In this document: positions 12,164 through 21,734 of the stretch, piece after piece | Layout: each line of letters starts with the position of its first letter | Position numbering within the stretch: the stretch's first letter is position 1 | Origin: Azolla caroliniana | Lineage: Eukaryota; Polypodiophyta | Assembly: GCA_043228905.1 (NCBI GenBank) | Contig: JBHGNT010000010.1 | Location: 15,996,001-16,060,000, forward strand | Reading direction: 5' to 3' | Length of the DNA stretch: 64,000 nucleotides | Notes under the pieces: generated by a model | What the model saw: only the letters and a program-made list of their open reading frames with translations | What the model was told of the DNA's origin: nothing | The model's database searches: none | Made by a program: the position numbers and the translations under genes

Positions 12164-12251
<88 letters not shown>
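12161..12251. repeat. (TC)n-(TA)n compound microsatellite
   Basis: About 40 bp of TC/CT dinucleotides followed by about 50 bp of TA dinucleotides. It marks the junction between the plus-strand Copia fragment and the LTR at 12252, and hides any target-site duplication on that side. Confidence 0.97.
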
Positions 12252-12254
<3 letters not shown>

Positions 12255-12871
12255 AAGGAATAGACCCTTCTATCCACCTTCTTATCTCGGCCACAACCGA
12301 TTAATCGCGGATCAATGGAGCAGAAAATAGGAAACACACGTAGAAACAAAACGAAGAAACGCGAGTACACAAGGATTAACGTGGAAAACCCTAAACGGGG
12401 AAAAACCACGGGAGTACAAGACTCCAAACAACACTATACAGAGAAGTATACAATGACGAGCTCCAAGGCGACGACCTTGAGCTCGCTGTCCTCGCCACAG
12501 GCGGCGGAAATACACAGAGGCGTCTACCTCTTTCTCTCTCGCGCTCTCTCTCTCTCTCTCTCTCACGGCTGCTCTCTCTTCACTCCTCTAAAGTGGAAAA
12601 ACAGAAAAATGAGAAGCAACTAAAAAACTGTTTGCCCTAAGTCATATTTATACTTATATGACTTTGGGCTATTTACAACTATAGCCTCAGGGGGCTCGTA
12701 GCGAACATATTCACGGATATGTCCCTGCATCCGGATCGCTCTCCGGGTACATTCGTCATCCGGCACCGAAGCCGGGGTCTTCGTCATCCGGATCCGAAAC
12801 CGAAACCGGGCTTGTCGGCATTCATCTCCGATATCCGACCATCCCATCCGAAAGGGACCGAAATCCCAACA
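12252..12871 (-). repeat. 3' LTR of Copia-1
   Basis: On the minus strand it begins TGTTGGGATTTCGGTCCC (12871 downward) and ends at 12252 with CCTTACA, so it has the TG...CA form. A purine tract (minus-strand GAAGTGAAGGGGGAGTT, 12872-12888) abuts it, as expected for the polypurine primer of a 3' LTR. It carries a (CT)n block near 12540-12565. Confidence 0.8.
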
Positions 12872-12881
12872 AACTCCCCCT

Positions 12882-13905
12882 TCACTTCGGCATGGGATGT
12901 CTTTCCAATCCGATCCTCTTCCGGCATGCTTCCAGCTTGTCGGGTGTGAGCACCTTGGTCAGCATATCCGACCCGTTCTCGTCGGTGTGGATCTTCGTCA
13001 GCACGAACTCCTTGTCTTCTATCCTTTCCCGGATCCAGTGGTATCTACGCTGGATGTGTTTCGTCCGGGAGTGATAGGCTGCGTTCTTCGCAAGGTGGAT
13101 GGCACTCTGACTGTCGCAGTAGAGTCGGTACTCCTCTTGCCGGATACCGAGCTCTCTAATGAAGTCCTTCATCCATATTATTTCCTTGCCGGCTTCAACA
13201 GCTGCCATGTACTCCGCCTCCGTGGTTGACAACGCAACCGTCTTCTGCAGCCTCGACTGCNNNNNNNNNNNNNNNNNNNNNNNNNNNNNNNNNNNNNNNN
13301 NNNNNNNNNNNNNNNNNNNNNNNNNNNNNNNNNNNNNNNNNNNNNNNNNNNNNNNNNNNNACGGATAATACCTGGTCCTTCGTCTGTTGCGGTGAGACCC
13401 ACAACTTCTGGCTGTGGTCATCTATGAACGTCACGAAGTACTACGATCCGGCATGTCACTTCGTGCCACTTGGCATACACCAATATGCAAAAGTTCTAGC
13501 GGCGCATTCTATCTCGTCAGTGGTCGAGTTCGGAAAGAGGTTCGGTTCTGCTTGCCGGCCAAGCAATCGATGCACTTCTCAAGCTGCACGTCTTTCACCT
13601 CCGGAATGAGGTTATCTTCCGCAAGTCTTCTCATCCCTTTCTGGCTCATCTAGCTGATTGGCTGATATCAAGTTCAACCGAACCTCCAAAACGTGCCAGA
13701 CATCTTTCAGCAACAACTTGCACCCGGTTGACATTGTCAAACACACATCTCCTATGCCGACAATTCGGCATGCATCTTCATCTCCCATATGTACAGAACC
13801 ATCATCTCCGGCTGTGTACGATGAGAAGCATTTCTGGTCAGGCGTCAGATGGAATGACGTGTCGGAGTTGACCACCCATGTCATGTCGTCGCTGACAAGG
13901 TCCAA
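12882..13905 (-). pseudogene. Copia-1 pol remnants (protease, integrase, RNase H)
   Basis: In element order, high to low coordinate: protease/GAG-pre-integrase (13905-13612; the usual DSG is altered, the site reading WVVNSDTSFHLTP), integrase pieces in more than one frame (about 13600-13361, including FIDDHS), then RNase H (13260-12882, with ALSTTEAEYMA, CDSQSAIHLAKN and HTRxKHI-type motifs). The 100-N gap at 13261-13360 falls where the end of integrase and the whole RT should be, so their absence may be an assembly effect. Frameshifts outside the gap show that the copy is inactive. Confidence 0.8.
13261..13360. other. assembly gap (100 N)
   Basis: Exactly 100 undetermined bases, a conventional placeholder length. 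True size unknown. Confidence 0.99.
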
Positions 13906-13999
13906 CTAATTTTCCTCAGTGATGAGCAATAGTTCTTCCTCACTTCTCGCGATTGTCGACGTTCCTTTCTGATCCGAACTTCTCCGGTCTAGACCCTTC

Positions 14000-14285
14000 T
14001 TCAAGGCGGCATTGTTGGCTCCTTTCTCCTTCCTGAAGTGTCGACAAATTTCCTGGAGTGCCCCAGCCTTCCACAATAAAAGCAGGTGGGCCTCCCCCTT
14101 GACTTCGACCTCGTCCCCGATTTGTCCCGATTTTGGGGACTCCGATTCCGGCCTCTTCCCCGGTTATGGTCGTCTTTCATAACCAAGGCTTTCGGATCAG
14201 TTCTGGACTCTCGGTCCTTCTGGCGAGCTTCTTCGTCCAGCAAGCTCGACTTTATCCTTGCTAGGGACAAGTGTTTACCTTCCGG
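14000..14285 (-). pseudogene. Copia-1 gag C-terminus with zinc knuckle
   Basis: The minus-strand frame reads from the LTR B junction (14285) through SSLLDEEARQKD, an Arg/Ser-rich stretch and a knuckle CFYCGRLGHSRKF whose last Cys is lost to a frame change. The N-terminal part of the same gag is at 35102-35581. The first 91 bp (14195-14285) is the piece that recurs at 22491-22586 and 33144-33238. Confidence 0.8.
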
Positions 14286-14309
14286 TGTCGCGAAGTTTCG
14301 CGGGCGCGT

Positions 14310-15026
14310 TGTCGGGGTTTTTACGCCCTTGCGTGTAGAAAGGAGGAGGGACCACGGGGGTCTCGAACCGAAGAGCAAGAGAGAGAGGAGTAAGAGAGAG
14401 AGACCCGATTACACAGGACCGAAGATCCGATTGCGCAGAACCGACGATTGCACAGGGACACGGCCCAACAAACAGAGATCACAAATAAACGCCGACGCAG
14501 ATGGACGCAACAACGAGAGATATGTACTTATGAATGCAAGAAAATAACAGACTAAAGTATTACAACCCACGGTGGGGCACAAAATAGATACTAACGGAAA
14601 CGAACAGGGCGGCGAACAGCTGCCGACCCCTGTATGTCGCGACGCACAGAAAGGGAAAACAGGTCGGAGGTGCTGCAGGACGCACTCGGGGCGTTCCACG
14701 GAACAGCGCAAGCCTCCTCGAAACCTGCACAGGTACGCGATGGAGCAGAAGACAGAGAGAGCAGGAGTGAGAGAGAAGCTCCGAAATCGGTTCGGCAGCA
14801 CTTTGTCCTCTCCGCGGGAGATGTCCGACTTCTATTCTTCCTCTTCCTTTTATAGCCCGTCAAGAGGCCGTTTGGCATTAACTGCATACCAACCGAATCT
14901 GCCCACCTAGGATCCTCGTATGTACCTACTTCGTCCTTAGGTACTTCTTGGCGCGCGTGTGTGTGTAGAGCCGTTTCCCACGCCTTGTTCCTCCGATTCC
15001 TCTTGTGGGCGGTTTTCTTCACGACA
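14310..15026 (-). repeat. 3' LTR of element A
   Basis: TGTCG...CGACA ends. The minus strand contains CTATAAAAGG (14846-14855), a strong TATA box, followed by (CT)n-rich leader sequence. Next to it at 15027-15040 the minus strand reads GGTGGGGGCGGA, the polypurine tract. Confidence 0.95.
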
Positions 15027-15098
15027 TCCGCCCCCACCTAACCGCGCATCCGCCGGCATGCGCCAAATTGAGTTGGCACGGAGAAAACCGGCCCGCCT

Positions 15099-18000
15099 TT
15101 ACTCTTCGCCTGCCGGCCCTTCCTCGGCCTCGGATCGGTCGTCGCTGCTATCCAGGAGAATCGGGTCAGGTTCGTCGTCGTGCCGCTTCTTGAAAGCTTT
15201 GATCCTCTTCCCGGCCACGGGTATCGCTATTCTCGTTCCGTCGAGTTCCGCCAGATGATACGTCCCGTTGTCGTTGGCGCTCTGTACCGTGTACGGCCCG
15301 AACCATCTCCGTGCGAACTTCTGCGTTGCTCGGTGCTGGTTGTCGAGGCTGCTGTCGTAGACGAGCACCCAGTCACCTTCGTCGATTTTCTTCGGTCGTA
15401 GCCGGTGCGTTCGGTCGAACCGGGCTTTGTTCTTTGTCCTCGCCACCCGGAGCTTCTCCGTAGCCAGTGCCACGTCCTCCGGTCTCCGCTCGAGCTGTCG
15501 TATACGTGCGGCCAACAACTCCTCCCGGCTCATCTCGTCCCTCCAGTCGACCGTTGCCCACGAGGAGATCGTCCGTTCAATCGGCATGATCGGCTTCTGG
15601 CCGAACATGAGCTCCGTCGGCATGTACCCGGTTACCGAACTGTGCGTGGTCCGGTCTGCCCACAAAGCATAAGGTAGCAACCGCGGCCAGTTACCGACTC
15701 GGCCTCCGCATGCCCGAATCAACGCCTTGACGATCGGTCCGTGTCCGCGCTCCACCTTGCCATTCGCCTCCGGATTGTACGCAGTGGTGAGCGAGAGCTT
15801 GACTCCAAGCCGGTCGAACAGCTCCGCGGCCTCTTCGGCGTCCAACTCCCCTCGGTCAGCCACGATCTTCCCGACGCACCCGTACCGGCATATCACGTCC
15901 TCGACTAGGAACCGACACACGGCCGCGGTCGTCTTGTTCTGAAGGGCTCGGCCTTCCACCTGGTTCGTCAGGTCTTCCCGCGCTAGGACCAGATACCGCA
16001 TCTGTCCTACCCCCATCGGCATCGTCACCAGATCTACCATCCATTTGAAGTGGATAGTCGGAGGGTACGTAGGGTGAAGCCCGTCCCGGTGTCGGACTAT
16101 CGAGTGCATCTGACAACTCTCGCAAGTTGACACGAACCGATGCACGTCCCGGTACAATCCCGGCCACCAGTACTTCCCCTTCAGCTTCTCAAACGTCGCC
16201 CACGTTCCACGGTGTCCAGCCCAAGGGCTGTCGTGGTAGGCCGCCAGTAGCTCCTCCTGTTCTTCCTTCATCGCCACCACCCGGAGCGGGACGCCGTTCC
16301 TCTTCTTCGGGTGCTTCCACAAATGCCCATCTCGGAGAAGGAATCGATATGCTTTCTTCCGGATCCGGTTGGCCTCGTCCTTCGTCCATGACGCATCGGG
16401 CGTCATTGTCTTCAAAAACCCGCCGATCTGCAGCCATTCCCCGTCGTACTTGCTCGCGTCGAACTCGTTAAGCGCCGGAGTGCTCATCCCGTCGGTCGTT
16501 ATGTATGCCGCCTCGAAGAAATCCACGCCGACTTCTTCGTCTTCCGAAACCATGCCGCCCTCGTCGTCGAACCTCGCCCTCGAAAGCATGTCGGCCATGG
16601 CGTTGTCTTTCCCGGAAATGTGTCGTATTTCCGGGTCCAGGGACTTGATGTACGCTATCCACCTGAGCATCGCCAGGTCCGGAGTCGCGCATCCGGAAAC
16701 CATACCGAGAATCGGCAGGCAATCCGTCTCGATGATCACTTCCGTCCCTATCAGGTAGTCTTTGTCGGCCTTAACCGCCGAAACAATACCCCAGAGTTCG
16801 CGTTTAACCTGGGCGTATCCTCGCTGCCGTTCACTGAGGACTTTCGCGCCGAATCGGATCGGAAACCGATTGCCGTCCTCGTCTTCCTGGTTCACGACCC
16901 ATCCGATCCCGGTCGGACTGGTATCCACCGTTATGAATACCGGGGTACCCTTCCCGTAAACCGCCTTCCGGAGTGCCGGTGCCGCTGCAAGGGCCTCTTT
17001 CAGCTTCCGGACCGATTCCGCGTGCTTGTCTAGCCATTCGAACCTTCGCCCCTTTTTCAGCAACCCGTACAGTGGCTCCGCGACGTGTGCGTAATGCGGG
17101 ATCCATATGTGGTAGAACGCGCATGCCCCCAGGAATCTCCGTACTTCCGTGACCGAGCTGCAGTCGGGCTTCATCGCGGAGATGGCTTCTACCTTTGCCG
17201 GAGACGGTTTCCGGCCATACGGTCCGCACAGGTGTCCGACCACCATGATTTCTGACTGCCCGAAGGCCGACTTCTCCCCGGAGAAGGTGAGTCTCGCATC
17301 CTCTAGCCTTCGCAGCACCTTCTCGCAGTCGTCGATGTGTGTCGCCACAAATCGCCGGCATCCGTCCGGCCCGATCGTCTCGTCCTTTTCTTCCACCGGG
17401 CATCCCTTGATCGGGATGTCGTCCAGAAACGGCATGGTGATGTCCGGGATACAGTCCCTCAGAACCTTGTTCATCGCATTCACCATGTGGGCCACCGAGT
17501 TGGTCCCTCCTTGCGGCAGTGTACACATCCGAACTAGGCCGAGGGGAGTTCGCATCGTCGTAATGTCTCTGCTCTCCACGGCAAGCTGGAACTGGTCGTA
17601 CCCTGAGTATAGATCCCCGACCGAGTAAATTGACCTTCCGGCGAAGGCCTCCGCGAACTCGTCTATGGTCGGCCCGATCCCTGCGTTCCGAATGGTCACT
17701 CGATTGACCGGCTGCAGGTCCTGGATGAAGCGCAACGAACCGTTTTTCTTCGGTACGGTAAACCATCGATTCGAATATGGGGCGCTCGACGGCTCGAGAA
17801 TTCCCATATCAACTTTCTGCCTCAGCAGCTCCATCAACTTCGGGATGTGAGCTCTCGGAACCGGGATTGGCTTGAGATTCCATGGTACATGCGGTATCGT
17901 GAAAATCACCATCGGCTCCACGATCGTCGGGTCAACGCACCCGATTTCCTCCGGCGAGAATGCGAAGGCTTTCCCGTGCCTTCCGAGCATTCTCCGAAAC

Positions 18001-18590
18001 CGGTCTTCCTCCGCCGGCAGTAGGAACCCGCCCCCACCGATTTTGAGCTCTCGGAGCGTCTCGTCGGTGAAGGTGTGCCCTATGCAGGCCGGATCTCGTA
18101 GACTAGGGTCCGATGCAACCCCTTTGATTCTCGACGCGCTGTCCTCCGGTAAGGGTGCCGCGACTGGCCTTACCTTCCGGTCCACAGTCTTGTACTTGGT
18201 GCTTACGTGGGCCGTCCGAACTGACCCGAGCCCTCGACCGAAGTCCGCGATGACTTCGTACATCTCCTCGGAACACACCGGTATCGTCCGGTCTTCGTTA
18301 AGGCCTTCTTCGACTACCTTTCCCAGCATTCCCAAGGTGTCGTCGAATGAGACCGCCTCCACGGCTCCGTTGATTTCCTCGTCAGGGCCGAGAACTCCGC
18401 ACGCTCGAAGTCTCCCCTCCGCCTTTGTCTTCTCTCGGCCGCCGATGCCGACTATCGTACACGCTCCGCTGTCGGAGAACAAAAATTCCCTACCTATGGT
18501 ACAAGGTTTCTTCGGTTTTATCGTACAGGTGTGGGGTTTTCCCGGGGTGTCCGGACTGTCGCGGCCCCACGCCTTGGCAGCCCTCTCTAA
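15099..18590 (-). CDS. element A Pol (reverse transcriptase, RNase H, integrase)
   Basis: 1,163 codons open in the -1 frame from the gag stop; there is no ATG near the start (a TTG lies at 18482), so entry by frameshift is likely. Numbering from that TTG: RT about 200-420 with FTVPKKNG (241-248), YSGYDQFQ and the catalytic FLDD at 352-355; RNase H with D520, E562 and D587; integrase zinc domain H750, H757, C787, C790; catalytic triad D816, D876, E911 (34 residues between the last two); and a C-terminal region around FARRWFGPYTV that binds DNA in related integrases. No chromodomain is seen. All key residues are present. Pol copies the element RNA and inserts the DNA. Confidence 0.93.
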   Translation of the reverse strand, partial: LERAAKAWGRDSPDTPGKPHTCTIKPKKPCTIGREFLFSDSGACTIVGIGGREKTKAEGRLRACGVLGPDEEINGAVEAVSFDDTLGMLGKVVEEGLNEDRTIPVCSEEMYEVIADFGRGLGSVRTAHVSTKYKTVDRKVRPVAAPLPEDSASRIKGVASDPSLRDPACIGHTFTDETLRELKIGGGGFLLPAEEDRFRRMLGRHGKAFAFSPEEIGCVDPTIVEPMVIFTIPHVPWNLKPIPVPRAHIPKLMELLRQKVDMGILEPSSAPYSNRWFTVPKKNGSLRFIQDLQPVNRVTIRNAGIGPTIDEFAEAFAGRSIYSVGDLYSGYDQFQLAVESRDITTMRTPLGLVRMCTLPQGGTNSVAHMVNAMNKVLRDCIPDITMPFLDDIPIKGCPVEEKDETIGPDGCRRFVATHIDDCEKVLRRLEDARLTFSGEKSAFGQSEIMVVGHLCGPYGRKPSPAKVEAISAMKPDCSSVTEVRRFLGACAFYHIWIPHYAHVAEPLYGLLKKGRRFEWLDKHAESVRKLKEALAAAPALRKAVYGKGTPVFITVDTSPTGIGWVVNQEDEDGNRFPIRFGAKVLSERQRGYAQVKRELWGIVSAVKADKDYLIGTEVIIETDCLPILGMVSGCATPDLAMLRWIAYIKSLDPEIRHISGKDNAMADMLSRARFDDEGGMVSEDEEVGVDFFEAAYITTDGMSTPALNEFDASKYDGEWLQIGGFLKTMTPDASWTKDEANRIRKKAYRFLLRDGHLWKHPKKRNGVPLRVVAMKEEQEELLAAYHDSPWAGHRGTWATFEKLKGKYWWPGLYRDVHRFVSTCESCQMHSIVRHRDGLHPTYPPTIHFKWMVDLVTMPMGVGQMRYLVLAREDLTNQVEGRALQNKTTAAVCRFLVEDVICRYGCVGKIVADRGELDAEEAAELFDRLGVKLSLTTAYNPEANGKVERGHGPIVKALIRACGGRVGNWPRLLPYALWADRTTHSSVTGYMPTELMFGQKPIMPIERTISSWATVDWRDEMSREELLAARIRQLERRPEDVALATEKLRVARTKNKARFDRTHRLRPKKIDEGDWVLVYDSSLDNQHRATQKFARRWFGPYTVQSANDNGTYHLAELDGTRIAIPVAGKRIKAFKKRHDDEPDPILLDSSDDRSEAEEGPAGEE

Positions 18591-18596
18591 AAATCC
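18586..18596 (-). promoter_or_regulatory. candidate -1 ribosomal frameshift site at the gag stop
   Basis: The minus strand reads GGATTTTTAGA, with the TAG being the gag stop. Sliding back one base moves GAT-TTT to GGA-TTT-TTA, the pol frame, which is then open without a stop from 18590 to 15102. GGAUUUU directly before a UAG is the shift site I recall from dianthoviruses. I did not identify a downstream RNA structure. Confidence 0.6.
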
Positions 18597-20713
18597 TCTC
18601 GGTTATCGGAACCGAGGGAGTCGCGGTTACGCTCGTGGTTCGGCCTAACCGTCAAAAACTGGACCGAATGGCGCCCGTCCTGGCTCTTGACCCGCGCATA
18701 GGCCGAACCGTTGTCCAGCACCTTGGTCTCCATTCGAGCCGCCGTGATGTACGGCTCTCCCAGTATGACGGGGTGCGATGACGACTCCTGCACGAAGAAG
18801 TGCTGGTCTATCTCGACATCGCCGATCTTGACCCGTACATTCGGGCAGGCCCCGTGAAGTTCCTCGGTGGCGCGCGTCGCCGCCCTTATCTTCCACCCGT
18901 GCTTGGTGTTGATCGGCCATTTGCCCTTCTTATAGAAGTCCATGGACATCAGGTTGATTTCCGATCCGTGGTCCACCAAAGCTACTACCGGTTCCTGGAC
19001 ATCGCCGATCTTTACCGGGGTTTCCGTGGTCGCTCGGGCCCAGTGTGGCCGCGAATAGTGGCTCTCCGCCCACTCGTCTTTCAGCGCCATGTCGTCCAGG
19101 TGCGCCGTCCGCACCTCTACCGGTCTTTCCGGTTCTGTCTCCGTTGACAGCCTCTTCCGTTTCACCAAGTCCACGATGGAGTCGTGGAACTCCTTCTTGG
19201 CGATTCCCAGCACCTCCCGTAGCGACAACTCCACCTTGCTGTCGAGGATCCGTTCCTCCAGGACCTTTCGTAAGTCCGTGGTTCTTTCTATCTCCGTCCC
19301 CAGACGGTACCCGCCCTTCTGGGGTTTATCTTGCGTACCGGCCCCGCCGGCTTCGTCCCGTCGTGGCCCGGACCGGGTCTCGTATCGTTGTGAGGGCCCG
19401 GTCGTCCCGGGTTTCCCCACCCGCTTCTCTTCTACCAGAGCCTCGTAGTTCCGGCAAGCGGCTTCCACGAAGCCCGTCTTTTCCTCGACCGGGTCGCTCC
19501 ACCCGGTCATCTCCCGTACCCGTTTCTCCGCACGGTCCGATTCCTCCCTTTTAAGCCCTGCACCGGCAAGGCCTTCCAGCATCGTCGGCCAGAATCCGGC
19601 TTTGCTTTCCTTTCGGGCCTCGCCGCCCCCGACTCGAATACCGGCCGACGCCGAGTAGTGGACGGTTTCCGCATGTCGGGCCGCCGCCTCTTCCATCAAC
19701 CTCTTCATTCCGCCTCGCCCGTCGTTTCGGTTTAGGGCCCTTCTCGTGTCGTTGGCGTGAACCCGGCCTTCCCATAGGTACACCACCCGGTTCCTCAGCG
19801 CCTCTGCGAAATCGCCGCAGTCTTTTCGGATGTGGCCGACCCCGTCGCACCACATGCACCTGTTCCCTGCCGCCGGCCGTCGGTCACGAGCAGGTCCTCC
19901 GTCTTCTCTGCGGGCCTGTGCGATTTGGAGGTCTTTTATCGCCCTCGTCAGTTCCTCCAACGCAGCTCCTCCAGTCGAGCCTCTGATCACGCCGGTCGGA
20001 GCTGAACCGGATTCCAGCCACTCCCGAGTCTCTTCCCTTCGCACCGGCTGCGCCGGCTCGAGTTTCCTCGCCGCGACTGAGCCCGAACCGGTTGCTCTGT
20101 CATCCTCCCATTCTCGCCGTTTGTCGAAACGGCCGCAGGCTCTCTTGACCGCCGCCCAGTCGGCTGTCAGCCCGTCTTCGGTTTCTAGCAGGGCGCCCAC
20201 GTGACTCCGATCCCTCTCGTCAACCGATTTGACGAACAGCAGGACCCGGCTTGTATCCAGGACCATCCTGTCAAGCGCCGAAAGGCGCGCGAAGTTCTCC
20301 TCGAACTCCCGGAGGAGTGCCGACGCATTCCTTCCTTTCCCGGGAGACTCCACCCACTCCATGAAGCTTCGCTTCGAAAGCCGGAGCGCGTCGTCCAGTC
20401 CGTATTTCTCCAGGAGCCGACCTTCGAACTCCTCCCAGGTACGGCTCTCCGCCCGCACCTCGAGCACCTCCGCGTGAATGCTCGGCATCGCCACTCGGGG
20501 AAAACCGGCAAGACGCCTGTCTTCCGGAATGTCCCGCATTAACATTTCCGCACCGTAGGACGCCAGGTACTTCGTGGCATCTTTTCCGGTGAATCGACCG
20601 ATCGTTCCGACGACCGCCTCAATAGCTCTATCGAGGGCGCCGGTGCCCTCACGCGCGCTTACTATCCGATCCACGGCCGAAGCCATGGCCTCTGCAAGAT
20701 CCGCCCCCTTCAT
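18587..20713 (-). CDS. element A Gag-protease polyprotein
   Basis: 708 residues from ATG at 20713 to TAG at 18587-18589. The N-terminal half is an alpha-helical capsid-type Gag (RTWEEFEGRLLEKYGL region near 120-140). A single knuckle CMWCDGVGHIRKDC lies near residue 285-300. A long charged linker follows. The C-terminal 150 residues are a retropepsin: flap-side segments near SSHPVILGEPYI and an active-site loop VALVDHGSEINLM, where the usual D-S/T-G is D-H-G. Element D has the same DHG, so this is a family trait and not a local mutation. Gag packages the RNA; the protease should cut Gag and Pol. The stop overlaps the pol frame in -1 (see the frameshift site). Confidence 0.9.
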   Translation of the reverse strand: MKGADLAEAMASAVDRIVSAREGTGALDRAIEAVVGTIGRFTGKDATKYLASYGAEMLMRDIPEDRRLAGFPRVAMPSIHAEVLEVRAESRTWEEFEGRLLEKYGLDDALRLSKRSFMEWVESPGKGRNASALLREFEENFARLSALDRMVLDTSRVLLFVKSVDERDRSHVGALLETEDGLTADWAAVKRACGRFDKRREWEDDRATGSGSVAARKLEPAQPVRREETREWLESGSAPTGVIRGSTGGAALEELTRAIKDLQIAQARREDGGPARDRRPAAGNRCMWCDGVGHIRKDCGDFAEALRNRVVYLWEGRVHANDTRRALNRNDGRGGMKRLMEEAAARHAETVHYSASAGIRVGGGEARKESKAGFWPTMLEGLAGAGLKREESDRAEKRVREMTGWSDPVEEKTGFVEAACRNYEALVEEKRVGKPGTTGPSQRYETRSGPRRDEAGGAGTQDKPQKGGYRLGTEIERTTDLRKVLEERILDSKVELSLREVLGIAKKEFHDSIVDLVKRKRLSTETEPERPVEVRTAHLDDMALKDEWAESHYSRPHWARATTETPVKIGDVQEPVVALVDHGSEINLMSMDFYKKGKWPINTKHGWKIRAATRATEELHGACPNVRVKIGDVEIDQHFFVQESSSHPVILGEPYITAARMETKVLDNGSAYARVKSQDGRHSVQFLTVRPNHERNRDSLGSDNREDF

Positions 20714-20737
20714 TTCCTACTTTTCTGCCGCCTCTTT

Positions 20738-20753
20738 CACGTCGGGTTCACCA
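20738..20753 (-). promoter_or_regulatory. primer-binding site of element A
   Basis: Minus strand TGGTGAACCCGACGTG, three bases after the 5' LTR. It would pair with a tRNA ending in CGGGUUCACCA; I do not identify which tRNA. Elements D (60041-60056) and F (43616-43631) have the same site. Confidence 0.8.
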
Positions 20754-20756
20754 AGA

Positions 20757-21473
20757 TGTCGGGGTTTTTACGCCCTTGCGTGTAGAAAGGAGGAGGGACC
20801 ACGGGGGTCTCGAACCGAAGAGCAAGAGAGAGAGGAGTAAGAGAGAGAGACCCGATTACACAGGACCGAAGATCCGATTGCGCAGAACCGACGATTGCAC
20901 AGGGACACGGCCCAACAAACAGAGATCACAAATAAACGCCGACGCAGATGGACGCAACAACGAGAGATATGTACTTATGAATGCAAGAAAATAACAGACT
21001 AAAGTATTACAACCCACGGTGGGGCACAAAATAGATACTAACGGAAACGAACAGGGCGGCGAACAGCTGCCGACCCCTGTATGTCGCGACGCACAGAAAG
21101 GGAAAACAGGTCGGAGGTGCTGCAGGACGCACTCGGGGCGTTCCACGGAACAGCGCAAGCCTCCTCGAAACCTGCACAGGTACGCGATGGAGCAGAAGAC
21201 AGAGAGAGCAGGAGTGAGAGAGAAGCTCCGAAATCGGTTCGGCAGCACTTTGTCCTCTCCGCGGGAGATGTCCGACTTCTATTCTTCCTCTTCCTTTTAT
21301 AGCCCGTCAAGAGGCCGTTTGGCATTAACTGCATACCAACCGAATCTGCCCACCTAGGATCCTCGTATGTACCTACTTCGTCCTTAGGTACTTCTTGGCG
21401 CGCGTGTGTGTGTAGAGCCGTTTCCCACGCCTTGTTCCTCCGATTCCTCTTGTGGGCGGTTTTCTTCACGACA
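20757..21473 (-). repeat. 5' LTR of element A, with promoter
   Basis: Same 717-bp sequence as the 3' LTR. The TATA box CTATAAAAGG is at 21293-21302 on the minus strand, so transcription should start near 21260-21270 and run leftward through gag. Confidence 0.95.
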
Positions 21474-21734
21474 GCGTGTTACTTGGGCGGGACCACGGGG
21501 GTCTCAGACTAGGGAGTACTCAAGGGATAGAGAAGACCTGAGGTTTGCTTTATGACAATACTACTTCCCCACCCCTTCCCGAGCAAGGTCTCGTTCCCCT
21601 TTTGTTTTGTGAGGCCGGTGGCTCTCGTTGATCACGACTCGTCGACCTTCCGAGATCACCGTACGAGCCAAGTGACCAAACGAGTACAAGCGAGATGAGC
21701 ACGCAACATGAACGCACAAGGGGACGATAACACA

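Larger units (their letters stand above)
14310..21473 (-). mobile_element. Element A, complete Ty3/gypsy element
   Basis: 7,164 bp, minus strand. LTRs at 14310-15026 and 20757-21473 are both 717 bp, bounded by TGTCG...CGACA, and I found no difference in the stretches I compared. GCGT lies immediately outside both ends (14306-14309, 21474-21477) as target duplication. It sits 24 bp inside copy 1 of LTR B. Primer-binding site, gag-pro, pol and polypurine tract are all present with open frames, so it may be competent. The same family is seen decayed in B, D, E, F and at 1095-1398. Confidence 0.93.

Noticed and set aside
16831-17766. 311-codon frame on the minus strand within element A pol
   Set aside because: It is the out-of-frame shadow of the RT/RNase H coding sequence in GC-rich DNA.
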